Source: Piliocolobus tephrosceles (taxonomy: Eukaryota > Chordata > Mammalia > Primates > Cercopithecidae). From it: a DNA stretch of 64,000 nt. The notes under the pieces were generated by a model. The model saw nothing but the letters and a program-made list of their open reading frames with translations. It was not told the origin of the DNA and did not search any database. Made by a program: the position numbers and the translations under genes. The stretch is taken from positions 25,017,448 through 25,081,447 of the forward strand of contig NC_045452.1 of assembly GCF_002776525.5 (NCBI RefSeq). Reading direction: 5' to 3'. Position 1 is the first letter of the stretch; every line of letters starts with the position of its first letter. Shown piece by piece: positions 1 to 10,852 of this stretch.

Positions 1-179
1 GTAATATAATTGTCCTAAGTCAAGTGTTACTGTCCCTGCTTAGAGCTGGAGAACCTGACACAGCCAAGGCAGATGAACGAAAACCTATGACTCCTGATTC
101 AGTGTGGCTCAAGAGCATGGAGAGAGGGCAGGCTGTGCCCAGGCAGGCAGCGTCAGTGATAGTAACAGTGGCCTGAGGG

Positions 180-468
180 CTGGTCGCTGTGGCTCGCACC
201 TGTAGTTCCAGCACTTTGGGAGGCCAAGGCAGGCAGATCACTTAAACTCAGGAGTTCGAGACCAGACTGGACAACTTGGTAAAACCCTGTCACTACCAAA
301 AATACAAAAATGAGCTGGACGTGGTGGTGTGTGCCTGTGGTCCCAGCTACTTGGGAGGCTGAGGTGGGAGGATTGCTGGAGCCCAGGAAGTCGAGGCTAC
401 AGTGAGCTGTGTTCGTGCCACTGTATTCCAGCCTGGGTGACGGAGTGAGACCCTGTATCAAAAAACCC
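180..468 (+). mobile_element. Alu (old, diverged)
   Basis: Full-length dimer from a degraded GGCTGG...GTGGCTC start to a short A-rich tail; many CpG losses. Confidence 0.9.
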
Positions 469-719
469 TACAAAGCCACGCTTAAGAATGGCCTGAAACT
501 ACCAGACCCCCAACACCCTGGTCCTGCTTCCTGGGCAGACAGAAGAGATGAGCAGACCAAGAAGAGATTAAGGGACCTTCACAGCGTTTCAGAGGTCAAC
601 AGAGAGGCCTAAGGAGCAAAACCTGACAGATCTTCATTCACTTAGCACTTCTATGTACTGGACTTTTAGCTCCCTTACACAAGAACTGTAGGACAAATAC
701 ACAAAGAGCCTCTGACATC

Positions 720-838
720 AGGTACTTGGGAGGCTAAGGCTTGAGACCAGGAGTTAGAGGCTGCAGTGAGCTATGATTGCATCACTGCACTCAAGCCTGG
801 AAGACAGAGCAAAACCCTGTCTCTTAAAAAAACAAATG
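720..838 (+). mobile_element. Alu fragment
   Basis: Begins TACTTGGGAGGCTAAGG and ends in AAAAAAACAAATG; one monomer only. Confidence 0.8.
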
Positions 839-892
839 AACAAGAGCGTGTAACAAGAAGTGGAAGAAAACATACAAGAAAACGGGGGAGAG

Positions 893-1266
893 GGCCGGGC
901 GCGGTGGCTCAAGCCTGTAATCTCAGCACTTTGGGAGGCCGAGACGGGTGGATCACGAGGTCAGGAGATCGAGACCATCCTGGCTAACACGGTGAAACCC
1001 CGTCTCTACTAAAAAATACAAAAAACTAGCCAGGTGAGGTGGCGGGCGCCTGTAGTCCCAGCTACTCGGGAGGCTGAGGCAGGAGAATGGCGGGAACCCG
1101 GGAGGCGGAGCTTGCAGTGAGCTGAGATCCGGCCACTGCACTNNNNNNNNNNNNNNNNNNNNNNNNNNNNNNNNNNNNNNNNNNNNNNNNNNNNNNNNNN
1201 NNNNNNNNNNNNNNNNNNNNNNNNNNNNNNNNNNNNNNNNNNAAAAAAAAAAAAAAAAAAAAAAAA
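893..1266 (+). mobile_element. AluY, Old World monkey type, interrupted by gap
   Basis: Near-consensus body with GCTGAGATCCGGCCACTGCA; its end is replaced by the 100-N gap, then a pure A-tail. Confidence 0.92.
1143..1242. other. Assembly gap (100 N) inside an AluY
   Basis: Exactly 100 N, starting a few bases before the end of the AluY body and ending in its A-tail. Only about 33 bp plus some A residues should be missing, so the size is a placeholder. Confidence 0.97.
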
Positions 1267-1342
1267 GCAAATGGGGGAGAACACGTAGAAGTCCTCCCAC
1301 AGAGATATTCAATAACTAAGTAAAATGTCAAGGGAAAAAATC

Positions 1343-1660
1343 AGGCTAGTCACCGTGGCTCACACCTGTAAGTAATCCCAGCACTGCAGGAGGCTGAAGC
1401 TGGAGGAGCACTTGAGTCAGGAGTTCCAGACCAGCCCTGGAAACACAGCGAGATCCCATCTCTACAAAAAATTTTAAAATTAGCTGGGCATGATGGTGTG
1501 AGCCTGTAGTCCCCAGTTAGTCTGGAGACTGAGGTGGGAGGATCACCTGAGGCCAAGAGGCTGAGGCTGCAGTGAGCTATGATTGCACCACTGCACTGTA
1601 GCTGGGGTGACAGAGCAAGATGCTGTCTCAAAAAGAAAAAAGAAAAAAAAAAAGAAAACA
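1343..1660 (+). mobile_element. Alu (old, J-like)
   Basis: Diverged dimer, mixed A/G tail. Confidence 0.88.
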
Positions 1661-1690
1661 CAAAATTGTAAATATGCTATAATTCCACGC

Positions 1691-1998
1691 TTTTTTTTTT
1701 TTTTTTTTTGACACAGAGTCTCATTCTGTCACCCAAGCTGGAGGGCGGTGATGCAGTCTCAGCTCACTACCACCTCTGCCGTCTGGGTTCAAGCGACTCT
1801 GGTGCCTCAACCTCCCAAGTAGCTAAGATTACAGGTGCCCAACACCACCATGCCCAGATTATTTTTGAATTTTTAGTAGAGATAGGGTTTCACCATGTTG
1901 GTCAGGCTGGTCTCAAACTCCTACCTTAGGTGGTCTGCCCGCCTTGGCCTCCCAAAGTGCTGGGCTGGGATGAGAGGAGTGAGCCACCACACCAGGCC
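1691..1998 (-). mobile_element. Alu
   Basis: Starts with a T-run and ends GTGAGCCACCACACCAGGCC. Confidence 0.93.
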
Positions 1999-1999
1999 T

Positions 2000-2290
2000 A
2001 ATTCTGCACATTATGTACACATAAAATGATACATGTAATAAAATTGCTACATAAAATGTGAAATTATGAAACTTTCCTTAATAATGCTATAATGCTTTGA
2101 AAAAAAAGCACTACAGTGAAATTCACAGAAAATATAATTAACCACTTTAATGTGTATAATTCAGTGGTATTTGGGGTGTTCATAATGTTGTGCAATCACC
2201 AACTCTCTCTAGTTTCAAACGCTCCACGTCCACTATATAGGCACTCTCCATTTCTCCCTCTCCAGTCCCAATAACCTCTCGTGTTTCTAC
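2000..2290. mobile_element. Probable old LINE fragment
   Basis: Contains TTTAATGTGTATAATTCAGT and GTTGTGCAATCACCA, a pattern common in old L1-derived sequence; subfamily not assigned. Confidence 0.4.
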
Positions 2291-2304
2291 ACTAGATTCT
2301 TGTT

Positions 2305-2895
2305 TGTTTGTTTTAGACAGGGTCTTGCTCTGTCACCCATGCTGCAGTGCAGTGACACAATCACAGCCCACTGTAGCCTCAGACTCAGGGGCTCAAGTGA
2401 TCTTCTTACCTCAGCCTCCTGAGTAGCTGGAATTACAGGTGCATGCCACCAAGCCCAGCTAATTTTTTTTTGTGTGTCACTCTGCCACCCAGGCTGGAAT
2501 GCAGTGGCCTGATCATAGCTCACTGCAGCTTTGACCTCCTGGGTTCAGGTGATCCTCCCACCTCATCCTCCCAAGTACTCGAGCTGGGACTACAGGTGCA
2601 CATCACCATGCCTGGCTAATTTTTGTATTTTCAGTAGATATGGGGTTTTTACCATGTTGCCCAGGCTGGTCTAAAACTCCTGGGCTCAAACATCTATATG
2701 CCTCTGCCTCCCAAAGTGCTGCCATTACAGGTGTGAACCACCGCACCCAACGTAATTTTTGTTTTTTGTTGGGGGCAGAGATGAGGTTCTCACTATGTGG
2801 CCCAAGATGGTCTGGAACTCCTGGCCTCAAGTGATCCTCCTGCCTTGGCCTCCTAAAGCACTGGGATTACAGATATAAGCCATGGTTCCTGGCCA
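2305..2895 (-). mobile_element. Nested Alu pair
   Basis: One antisense Alu (about 2305-2465 and 2753-2895) is interrupted by a second antisense Alu (about 2466-2752). Confidence 0.8.
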
Positions 2896-2944
2896 GCAAA
2901 ATCTTAAGAAGTAAAACTGATATGGCTCCAGATCCAGTATTTAT

Positions 2945-3065
2945 TTACTCTTTAATTCAATGAACATCTACTGAGCATGCACTATCCCTGGCAGGTGCTG
3001 CGGGTATAAGTGCACAGGATAGTGGGTGAGACACTTCAGCAAGCAGATTTTATGAGATTACAAAA
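2945..3065. mobile_element. L2-type LINE remnant
   Basis: AATGAACATCTACTGAGCAT and a following GGCAGGTGCTG resemble the conserved L2 3' region. Confidence 0.4.
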
Positions 3066-3261
3066 ATAAAGGAAATCCCTAATGAATCCTTCAGGCTTGA
3101 AAAGGAATCACAGCAAAGTCCTGTCCTCATGTGCCAAAGTCACCCGTCCATGTGCTCCCTTCCCATCACCTGAGTGGGTCCAGTATCATTCTTGGCAGTG
3201 TCCCTCATCCCTAATGAGCCCAAGACCACAGCCTGGCATAAAACCAAACTCCTTCCTGTAC

Positions 3262-3349
3262 CTTCAGCAAATTCCATGGCTCCGGCAAACACTAGGGCTG
3301 CGAATTCTCCCACGCTGAATCCAGCAGCAGCAACACAGTTCTCAATCAC
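3262..3349 (-). CDS. MCAT: MCAT exon 2
   Basis: 88 nt. The acceptor CCCCACAG ends at 3350 and the donor GAAG|GTACAG starts at 3261. It encodes residues 142-170 plus one base of the next codon, including GFSVGEFAAL with the active-site serine. Skipping it would remove the nucleophile and shift the frame. Confidence 0.95.
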
Positions 3350-6300
3350 CTGTGGGGACAGATGCAGAACGTGAGCCCCATTCTCCTGGGGAGTCCAGTT
3401 CCAGGGCTCTGCACCTGAGAGACGGCAGGGTGTTCAGCATCTCAGGAAGCCAGGCTCTACGAACTTGGTGCACCAGCTGGAAGAGGACACACAGAAGTGA
3501 CCCTGACAATCACCGAGTCCTGCCGCTTTATTTAGGAGGAGCTTTCCTGGTTAGTTACAGTGCAGGTGACTCCGTCCATGTGTCCATGGTCACACTGACG
3601 CCAACCCAGGGCTCTGGATTTCCTTGCCGTGGCCCTGCAGCAGGCTCTCAGGCCATATCGTCGTGTACAAGTTAAGAGCATGACTTTCTTTTTTTTTTGA
3701 GTCGGAGTTTCGCTCTTGTTGCCCAGGTTGGAGTCCGATGGCGCAATCTCGGCTCACTGCAACCTTCACCTCCCGGGTTCAATGAATTTTCCTGCCTTAG
3801 CCTCTGGAGTAGCTGGGATTACAGGCACCTGCAACCATGCCCGGCTAATTTTTGTATTTTTAGTAGAGACAAGGTTTCACCATATTGGCCAGACTGGTCT
3901 CGAACTCCTGACCTCGTGATCCACCTGCCTCACCCTCCTGAAGTGCTGGATTATAGGCATGAACCACCTCACCCGGCCAAGAGCATGACTTTTGAGTGAG
4001 AGACTAGGTTTCTTAGCTCGGGAGAGTTCCCTAATCCCGCTGAGCTTTTCACCTCATCTGTGAAACGAGGAAAGAACAGGACCTACTCCAAAGGGCTACT
4101 GAGAGAATTATGTGAATATAATGTCTATACAGTGCTTGGTACAGACCCAGCCTAGGGTAAGCAGTGAATGAGTATTATGATGACGAATCAGCAGGACCAC
4201 TTAACTCATTCTTTTAATATCCCTGAGTCTGCATTCCTCAACCATCATATAACAGTATTAACCTCACAAGGTGGATGTGAAGGTGAAATAGGGTAAAGGA
4301 TCTCAAGTGCTAGTTTAACATTTACCGTGTTATTAAATATTAATAGCAATCAATCCACCACCTTCGAATGAAGTGACATTCTCAACCAATCTCAGTGTTC
4401 CTTCATTTAGGCCAGTGCAGTGGCTCACGCCTGTAATCCTAGCACTTTGGGAGGCCAAGGTAGATGAACCTGGGAGGTGGAGGTTGCAGTGAGCCCAGAT
4501 CAAGCCACTGCACTCCAGCCTAGGCAACAAGAGCAAAACTCTGTCTCAAAAGAAAAAAAAAAAAAGCATGACGTTTAGGCTGGTGCGGTGGCTGCCGCCT
4601 GTAATCCCAACAGTTTGGAGGCTGAGGTGGGTGGATCACTTGAGGTCAGAGTTTGAGACCAGCCTGGGCAACATGGAGAAACCCTGGTTCCACTAAAAAT
4701 ACAAAATTAGCTGGGTGTGGTGGCTCACACCTGTAATCTCAGCTACTCGGGAGGCTGAGGTATGATTATCACTTGGGCTCAGGAGGCAGTGGTCTGCAGT
4801 GAGCCAAGTTTGTGCCACTGCATTCCAGGCTGGGTAATAGAGCAAAACCGCATCTCAAAAAAAAAAAAAAAAAAAAGGCCGGGCGCAGTGGCTCAAGCCT
4901 GTAATCCCAGCACTTTGGGAGGCCGAGACGGGCAGATCACGAGGTCGGGAGATTGAGACCATCCTGGCTAACACGGTGAAACCCTGTCTCTACTAAAAAA
5001 TACAAAAATCTAGCCGGGCGAGGTGGCGGGCGCCTGTAGTCCCAGCTACTCGGGAGGCTGAGGCAGGAGAATGGCCTGAACCCGGGAGGCGGAGCTTGCA
5101 GTGAGCTGAGATCCGGCCACTGCACTCCAGCCTGGGCGACAGAGCGAGACTCCGTCTCAAAAAAAAAAAAAAAAAAAGATGAAATTTAATCCTTTTAAAA
5201 TAATTTAGTAATTCATTCAGTGATTTAGGATCATTTAAAACCACAAACCGCCCTTCACTCCCACATCCCCTTTATCTGCTATTTCTTTCTGTAACGCTTA
5301 TCATTTTAATAGAGCATCTAATTTACCTAATTATTGCATTTACTGTTTTCTTATTTTTATTATTTAATTTTTGAGACACAGTTTTGCTCTTGTTGCCCAG
5401 GCTGCAGTGCAATGGCAAGATCTGAGCTCCCACAACCTCTGCCTCCCGGGTTCAAGTGATTTGCCTTTCTCAGCTTCCCCAGTAGCTGGGATTACAGGCA
5501 CGCACCACCACGCCCGGCTAATTTTGCATTTTTAGTAGGGACAGGATTTCCCCATGTTGGTCAGGCTAGTCTCAAACTCTCGACCTAAGGTGATCCGCCC
5601 GCCTCGGCCTCCCAAAGTGCTGGGATTACAGGCATGAGCCACCGGGCCCCTCCTCATGTACTGTTTACTATCTGTCTCCCCTAAGATGTAAGGTCCCCTA
5701 GGGCAGGGATCTTTGTTTTGCTCACGGCGCCTAAAATATTGCTTGGCAGATATGAGAACTCTATAAAACTAGATCGAGGCCGGGCGCGGTGGCTCATGCC
5801 TGTAATCCCAGCACTTTGGGAGGCCGAGGAGGGTGGATCACGAGGTCAGGAGATCGAGACCATCCTGGCTAACATAGTGAAACCCCGTCTCTACTAAAAA
5901 TACAAAAAATTAGCCGGGCGTGGTGGCGAGCGCCTGTCCTCCCAGTTACTCGGAAGGCTGAGACAGGAGAATGGTGTGAACCCGGGAAGCGGAGCTTGCA
6001 GTGAGCCGAGATCGCGCTACTACACTTCAGCCTGGGCGACAGAGCCAGACTCCCCCTCAAAAACAAACAAACAAACAAAAAACACCTCGATCGAATGAGT
6101 GAGACGTGGGAGCCCCCCGCAATGGCAGGCGGAAGCCCTTGGCAGGACCAGCCTGGGGATGAGAGCTCAGGCAGAGCTCACCTTCCCCCTCCTACCACGG
6201 GGCCTCGGGCCTCACCGAGGGCTGCAGGTGATGCAGTTTCTCGACAGCGGCCAGCGATGCCACGAAGATCGCGGGCTGGCAGTGCACGGTGCGGTCCAGG

Positions 6301-6638
6301 GTCTCCTGCGGCCCGTGCAGGCTCAGCTCCAGCAGGTCGTAGCCCAGCACGCGGCGGGCGGCGGCGTAGAGTTCGCGGACGCGCGGGTAGCCGAGCAGAC
6401 CGCGGCCCATGCCCACCACCTGGCTGCCCTGGCCGGGGAAGAGCAGCACGGAGCACTGGCCCGGCATTCGCCGCTCCGTCGCCGCCGAGGGCGCCTCCTC
6501 CTCCGCCCCGGTCGCATCTCGCAGCAGCTCCGCTACACTCTGGGCGCCCGGCGGAGGCACCGGGAAGCTCGAGACGCCGCGGCGGCAGCTGACGCCCAAG
6601 CCCCGGGCCCTCGCGGTCCGCGCGACCCGAACGCTCAT
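3262..6638 (-). CDS. MCAT: MCAT, mitochondrial malonyl-CoA:ACP transacylase, 5' part (exons 1-2)
   Basis: MCAT moves the malonyl group from CoA to mitochondrial acyl carrier protein, the first committed step of type II fatty-acid synthesis in the matrix. Exon 1 (6216-6638) and exon 2 (3262-3349) join in phase 0 to give residues 1-170. The start at 6638 gives an Arg-rich, acid-poor N terminus typical of a mitochondrial targeting peptide. The acyltransferase signature GQGSQ lies at residues 69-73, and the nucleophile elbow GFSVG (Ser153) is in exon 2. Both sites are intact. Exon 2 ends one base into a codon, and the remaining exons, with the catalytic His, must lie left of the window; none is visible in 1-3261. 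Intron 1 (3350-6215) carries Alus, a MIR and an L2. The gene starts inside a CpG island. Identification rests on close agreement with the human protein as I remember it. Confidence 0.96.
3686..3977 (-). mobile_element. Alu
   Basis: Full-length antisense copy in MCAT intron 1. Confidence 0.93.
3985..4190 (+). mobile_element. MIR
   Basis: CACCTCATCTGTGAAACGAGG, then an ATAATGTC...CAGTGCTTGGTACAG core and tail. Confidence 0.65.
4409..4565 (+). mobile_element. Alu with internal deletion
   Basis: The left start is joined directly to the right-arm end; about half the element is missing. Confidence 0.88.
4578..4876 (+). mobile_element. Alu
   Basis: Full-length; its A-tail is the insertion point of the next Alu. 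Confidence 0.92.
4878..5177 (+). mobile_element. AluY, Old World monkey type
   Basis: Near-consensus, with GAGACGGGCAGATCACGAGG and GCTGAGATCCGGCCACTGCA. Confidence 0.94.
5240..5770 (+). mobile_element. L2 remnant split by an Alu
   Basis: The right part has CTGTCTCCCCTAAGATGTAA, AGGGCAGGGATCTTTG and a TGCTTGGCAGATA tail, typical of the L2 3' end. An antisense Alu interrupts it. Confidence 0.55.
5368..5648 (-). mobile_element. Alu
   Basis: Antisense copy inserted in an L2. Confidence 0.92.
5778..6083 (+). mobile_element. AluY
   Basis: Near-consensus with an AAAC-rich tail; ends about 130 bp from MCAT exon 1. Confidence 0.93.
6216..6638 (-). CDS. MCAT: MCAT exon 1 (coding part)
   Basis: 141 codons from ATG at 6638. 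The donor reads CCCTCG|GTGAGG with the GT at 6215-6214. It encodes the targeting peptide and the GQGSQ motif (69-73). Base composition is very GC-rich, as expected for a CpG-island first exon. Confidence 0.96.
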
Positions 6639-6860
6639 GGTCGGACACCTGCCCGCGCACGTTACCGTGGCGACCGAGGCCCAACTGCGGCGGCGCGGCG
6701 CAGCGTGGTCCCCGACGCATTTCCTGCCGGGACTCCGGGGGCACCGGGAGCGGGAAGAAAGGTTCCGCAGGGGTTGGTTCCGCCCCGGCTCCGAGGCCCT
6801 TCAGGCTGCGCTCTGGGGACCTGGAGGGACCCATGCGTTTACTTAAACATTCACAGCCAA
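6639..6860 (-). promoter_or_regulatory. MCAT: MCAT CpG-island promoter and 5' UTR
   Basis: GC- and CpG-dense sequence continues from exon 1 to about 6830 and then drops abruptly to AT-rich DNA. No TATA box is evident near the start codon. The transcription start is not visible; within roughly 100 bp upstream of 6638 is likely for this kind of promoter. Confidence 0.7.
6661..6674. promoter_or_regulatory. X-box-like imperfect palindrome (possible RFX site)
   Basis: GTTACCGTGGCGAC matches the RFX consensus GTNRCC-N(0-3)-RGYAAC with one mismatch in the right arm. It lies 23 bp upstream of the MCAT start codon, in the core promoter. Factor binding is inference. Confidence 0.4.
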
Positions 6861-6989
6861 GAAGGGAACATGATGCCACACCACAATGGGTCCTCAACAG
6901 ATATTTATGGAATAAATAACGCAACGCAATGTAATATTTACGCTTTCTACCTGGCACATGAAGAGCACTTGAAACTCTTCCACATTGGT

Positions 6990-7298
6990 AGTTTTTTTGT
7001 TGTTGTGTTGTTTTGAGACGGAGTCTCGCTCTGTCACCCAGACTGGAGTGCAGTGGCGCGTTCTTTGCTCACTGCAACCGCCGCCTCCTAGGTTCAAGCG
7101 ATTCTCCTGCTTCAGCCTCCCCAGTAGCTGGGATTACAGGCGCCCGCCACCATGCACGGCTAATTTTTGTATTTTTAGTAGGGACAGGGTGTCACCATGT
7201 TGGCCAGGCTGGTCTCGAACTCCCGTGACCTCAGGTGATCCACCCGCCTCGGCCTCCCAAAGTGCTGGGATTACAGGCGTGAGCCACCGCGCCCGGCC
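6990..7298 (-). mobile_element. Alu
   Basis: Full-length antisense, ending CCACCGCGCCCGGCC. Confidence 0.94.
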
Positions 7299-7633
7299 AG
7301 CAACCACATTTCTTGCATATGATTCTCCCAACCACAGGAGATGGCATGGCCGACCATCCGTTGTCAGCTCCCAACTATGCAAGATAACAGCTCTCTTTTA
7401 TGTTTTCTTACAAACCACACAGTGCCTGGCACGTAATAAGCATCCAATAGATCTTTATGCCATTGAACAAAGCCCTGAGTGTGTTTCAGATATTAGCTTA
7501 TTTAATTCCTCACAGCAGTGCTGTGATGGATAGTTGCTCAGAGATTGAGTGACAGGTGGTTAGTGACAGAATAGGGGTTGGAAATTGGGGTTATCTAATG
7601 CTAACCTAAAAGCAACTCAAGAGACACAGGTTT

Positions 7634-7927
7634 GGCCAGATGCAGTGGCTCACGCCTGTAATCCCAGCACTTTGGGAGGCCAAGGCAGATGGATCACTTG
7701 AGGTCAGGAGTTCAAGACTAGCCTGGCCAACATGGAGAAACCCGTCTCTACTAAAAATACAAAAATTAGCTGGGCGTGGTGGCAGGCGCTTATAGTCCCA
7801 GCTACTCGGGAGGCTGAGGCAGGAGAATCGCCTAAACCTGGGCGGCAGAGGTTGCAGTGAGCCGAGACTGTGCTGCACCATTGCACTCTAGCCTGGGCAA
7901 CAAGAAAGAAGCTCCATCTCAAAAAAT
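7634..7927 (+). mobile_element. Alu
   Basis: Full-length with an AT-rich tail. Confidence 0.93.
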
Positions 7928-8401
7928 ATATATAGATATATATATGGAGGAGACTTTCAGGTTAAGACGCATAGAGAGAGCACTGCCTCTGGAAGCCCAT
8001 AAATCCACAACAAAGAGGTATTTAAAGATATAAATACACAAGGACAAGAAGAACAGGAAAGGGGACCCCCAGCAGCAGAATCTCTGGAAGCTGGAAAGCA
8101 GATCGGCTGGTATTACCTGACTGGGCTGATCTCAGACAGCTAAATCCCTCCCAGGAGTGGGGAAGGCTGCGAGCCAGTCCTTATGCATACAACAGAATCC
8201 TCAAAAACTTAAGAATGGGCAGCTGCTGCTGCTTCTAGAGCTAAGGGTGAAAGAAGGCTAAAACAAAGATGATTATTTGGAGGTGCCTTTGAGAAACAGA
8301 TCTTTAGGTCCCCTCCAGCTCCCTAGCCACTGGGTGATGTCCCTCCCCTACTTTGGGACCCATCTGGGGTTTCACGGGAGAGGGACAAACGAAGGGTCTC
8401 T

Positions 8402-8558
8402 GGGCCAGGTGCAGTGGCTCATGCCTGTAATCCCAGCTATTCAGGAGGCTGAGGCAGGAGAATTGCTTGAACCTGGGAGGCGGAGGTTGCAGTGAGTCGA
8501 GATCGCACCATTGCACTCCAGCCTGGGCCACAAGTGCGAAACTCTGTCTCAAAAAAAA
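8402..8558 (+). mobile_element. Alu with internal deletion
   Basis: The left box A region is fused to right-arm sequence; the tail turned into a GGAA repeat. Confidence 0.88.
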
Positions 8559-8632
8559 AAAAGGGAAGGAAGGAAGGAAGGAAGGAGGGAGGGAGGGAAG
8601 GAAGGAAAGAAGGAAGGAAGGAAAGAAAAAGA
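8559..8632. repeat. GGAA/GAAGG purine microsatellite
   Basis: Expanded from the A-tail of the Alu ending at 8558; GGAA and GGGA tetramers interspersed with GAAA. Confidence 0.9.
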
Positions 8633-8638
8633 AACATT

Positions 8639-8980
8639 GGCCAGACACAGTGGCTCAGGCCTGTAATCCCAGTGATTTGGGAGGCCGAGGCAGGAGGATC
8701 ACTTGAGGCCAGGAGTTCAAGAGCAGCCTGGGCAAAATAGACTGTTTCCTTTTTTCTTCACCAAAAGTAGATACTTGAAAGACCCTGTTTCTACAAAAGG
8801 AAAAAATAAATAGCTGGGTACTGTGGCTCATGCTTATAGTTCCAGCTACATAGGAGGCTAAGTCGGGAGAACTGCTTGACCCCAGGAGTGTGAGGCTGCA
8901 GTGAACTATGACTGAACTACTGCACTCCAGCCTAGGTGACAGAGGGAGACCCTGTCTGAAAAAAAAAAAAAAAAAAAAAA
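8639..8980 (+). mobile_element. Alu with a 40-bp internal insertion
   Basis: The copy is interrupted near 8741-8780 by unrelated pyrimidine-rich sequence. Confidence 0.85.
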
Positions 8981-8981
8981 G

Positions 8982-9287
8982 AAGCCAGGTGCAGTGCCTG
9001 TAATCCAAGCACTTTGGGAGGCCAAGGCGGGCAAATCACCTGAGTTCAGGACTTCAAGACCAGCGTGGCCAAACATGGCAAAACCCCATCTATACTAAAA
9101 ATACAAAAATTAGCCGAACGTGGTGGCACATACCTGTAATCCCAGCTACTTGGGAGGATGAAGCATGAGAACTGCTTGAACCTGTGAGGTGGGGGTTGCT
9201 GTGAGCTGAGATCACACCACTGTGCTTCAGCCTGGGTGACTGAGTGAGATTCTCTTTAAAAAAAAAAAAAAAAGAAGAAGAAGAAAA
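8982..9287 (+). mobile_element. Alu
   Basis: Abuts the preceding tail; lacks a few bases at its start. Confidence 0.9.
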
Positions 9288-9576
9288 GGCCGGGCGTGAT
9301 GGATCACACCTGTAATCTCAGCAGTTTGGGAGGCCGAGGTGGGCAGATTGCCTGAGTTCAAGACCAGCCTGGGCAACACAGTGAAACCCCGTCTCTACTA
9401 AAATATAAAGAATTAGCCAGGCGTGGTGGCGTGCGCCTGTAATTCTAGCTACTCAGGAGGCTGACGCAGGAGAATTGCTTGAACCCAGGAAGTGGAGGTT
9501 GCAGTGAGCCAAGATCGCACCACTGCACTCCAGCCTGGGCGACAGAGCGAGATTCCATCTCAAAAAAAAAAAAGAA
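9288..9576 (+). mobile_element. Alu
   Basis: Third of three head-to-tail plus copies. Confidence 0.92.
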
Positions 9577-9589
9577 AAGTCAGCAAGAA

Positions 9590-9923
9590 AAGGAAGTTAC
9601 ATGGATACAGCTAGAGGTCATTATCCTAAGCAAATTAATGCAGAAACAGAAAATCAAATACCGCATGTCCTCAAGTATAAATGGGAGTGAAACAGTGATA
9701 CACCTGGACATAAAGATGAGAACAATGGACACTGGGAACTCCTAGAGGTGGGCAGGAGTGAGGCAAGGATTGAAAAACTGCCTACTACTGCCATGGTCAC
9801 TATCTGGATGACAGAAACAATTGTACCCCAAACCTCAGCGTCACACAGTATACTCATGTAACAAACCTGCATATGTACCCCCAAATGTAAAATAAAAGGT
9901 GATATTAAAAAAAAAAAAAAAAA
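9590..9923 (+). mobile_element. L1 3' end
   Basis: Ends CATGTAACAAACCTGCATAT, GTACCCCCAAATGTAAAATA and an A-tail, the primate L1 3' UTR; 5'-truncated. Confidence 0.85.
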
Positions 9924-9930
9924 AAGACAT

Positions 9931-10232
9931 CCGGGCACAGTGGCTCATGCCCGTAATCCCAGCACTTTGGGAGGCCGAGGTGGGTGGATCACCTGAGGTC
10001 AGGAGTTCGAGACCAGCCTGGCCAATGTGGCGAAACCGTGTCTCTACTAAAAATACAAAAATTAGCAAAGTGTCACGGCACATGCCTGTAGTCCCAGCTG
10101 CTCGGAAGGCTGAGGCAGGAGAATCCCTTGAACTGGGGAGGCAGAGGCTGCAGTGAGCTGAGATTACGCCACTGCACTCCAGCCTGGGCAACAGAGTGAG
10201 ACTCTCTCTCAAAAAAAAAAAAAAAAAAAAAG
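9931..10232 (+). mobile_element. Alu
   Basis: Inserted at the L1 A-tail. Confidence 0.93.
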
Positions 10233-10470
10233 AGAAAAGGAAGTTAGAAAAACAACCGTAGAAAAACAGCCCTAGAGGCCCTACATTCTGAGTAAGAGGA
10301 GTTCCAGAAAGAGAAGTGATTGCTACATAACACAAATTTGAAAAGAAAGAGAAGTGAGAAAATAGAGGGAAGGAAATCAAAGAAATAATCCAACTTCTGA
10401 AAAGTAAAGAATGAGCTTCCAGCAGGAAAGCGCCTGTTGAGTGTGGGCACAGTGGAGGAAATGAGGCCCC

Positions 10471-10640
10471 ATAATTAGCTGGGTGTGTTGGAGCTCGCCT
10501 GTAATCCCAGCTACTCGGGAGGCTGAGGCAGAAGAATTGCTTCAGCCTGGGAGGCAGAGGTTGCAGTGAGCTGAAATCGTACCACTGCACTCCAGCTTGG
10601 ATTACAGAGTGAGACTCTTGTCTCAAAAAAAAAAAAAAAA
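10471..10640 (+). mobile_element. Alu, right part only
   Basis: Begins at ATAATTAGCTGGGTGTGTTG and runs to the A-tail. Confidence 0.88.
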
Positions 10641-10749
10641 TTAGGCCCACATAGAGGAATATCAGTGTGAAATTGCAGAACTCTGGGGCCCAAAATCTTC
10701 AAAACTTTCCAGGAAGAACAAAATCGGTTACATATAAAGGATTCACAGC

Positions 10750-10852
10750 GTGGCCAGAGCAGGAGGATTGCTTGAGCCCAGGAGTTGGAAACCTGTCTGA
10801 GCAACATAGTGCGACACTGTGTCTACAAAAAAATAAAAAACAAAACAAAAAA
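10750..10852 (+). mobile_element. Alu/FLAM fragment
   Basis: GGAGGATTGCTTGAGCCCAG to an A/T-rich tail. Confidence 0.75.

Noticed and set aside
1..3261. Search for MCAT exon 3
   Set aside because: No splice-flanked minus-strand frame with acyltransferase sequence; the exon must lie left of the window, unless lost in the 1143-1242 gap, which is unlikely because that gap is inside an Alu.
6178..6957. 259-codon minus-strand frame over MCAT exon 1
   Set aside because: Shifted frame of a GC-rich exon; the MCAT frame itself is recognisable and splice-bounded.
9841..10650. Long minus-strand reading frame of 269 codons
   Set aside because: It is two antisense Alus joined through an L1 end; F-runs from poly-A tails and typical Alu-derived peptides.
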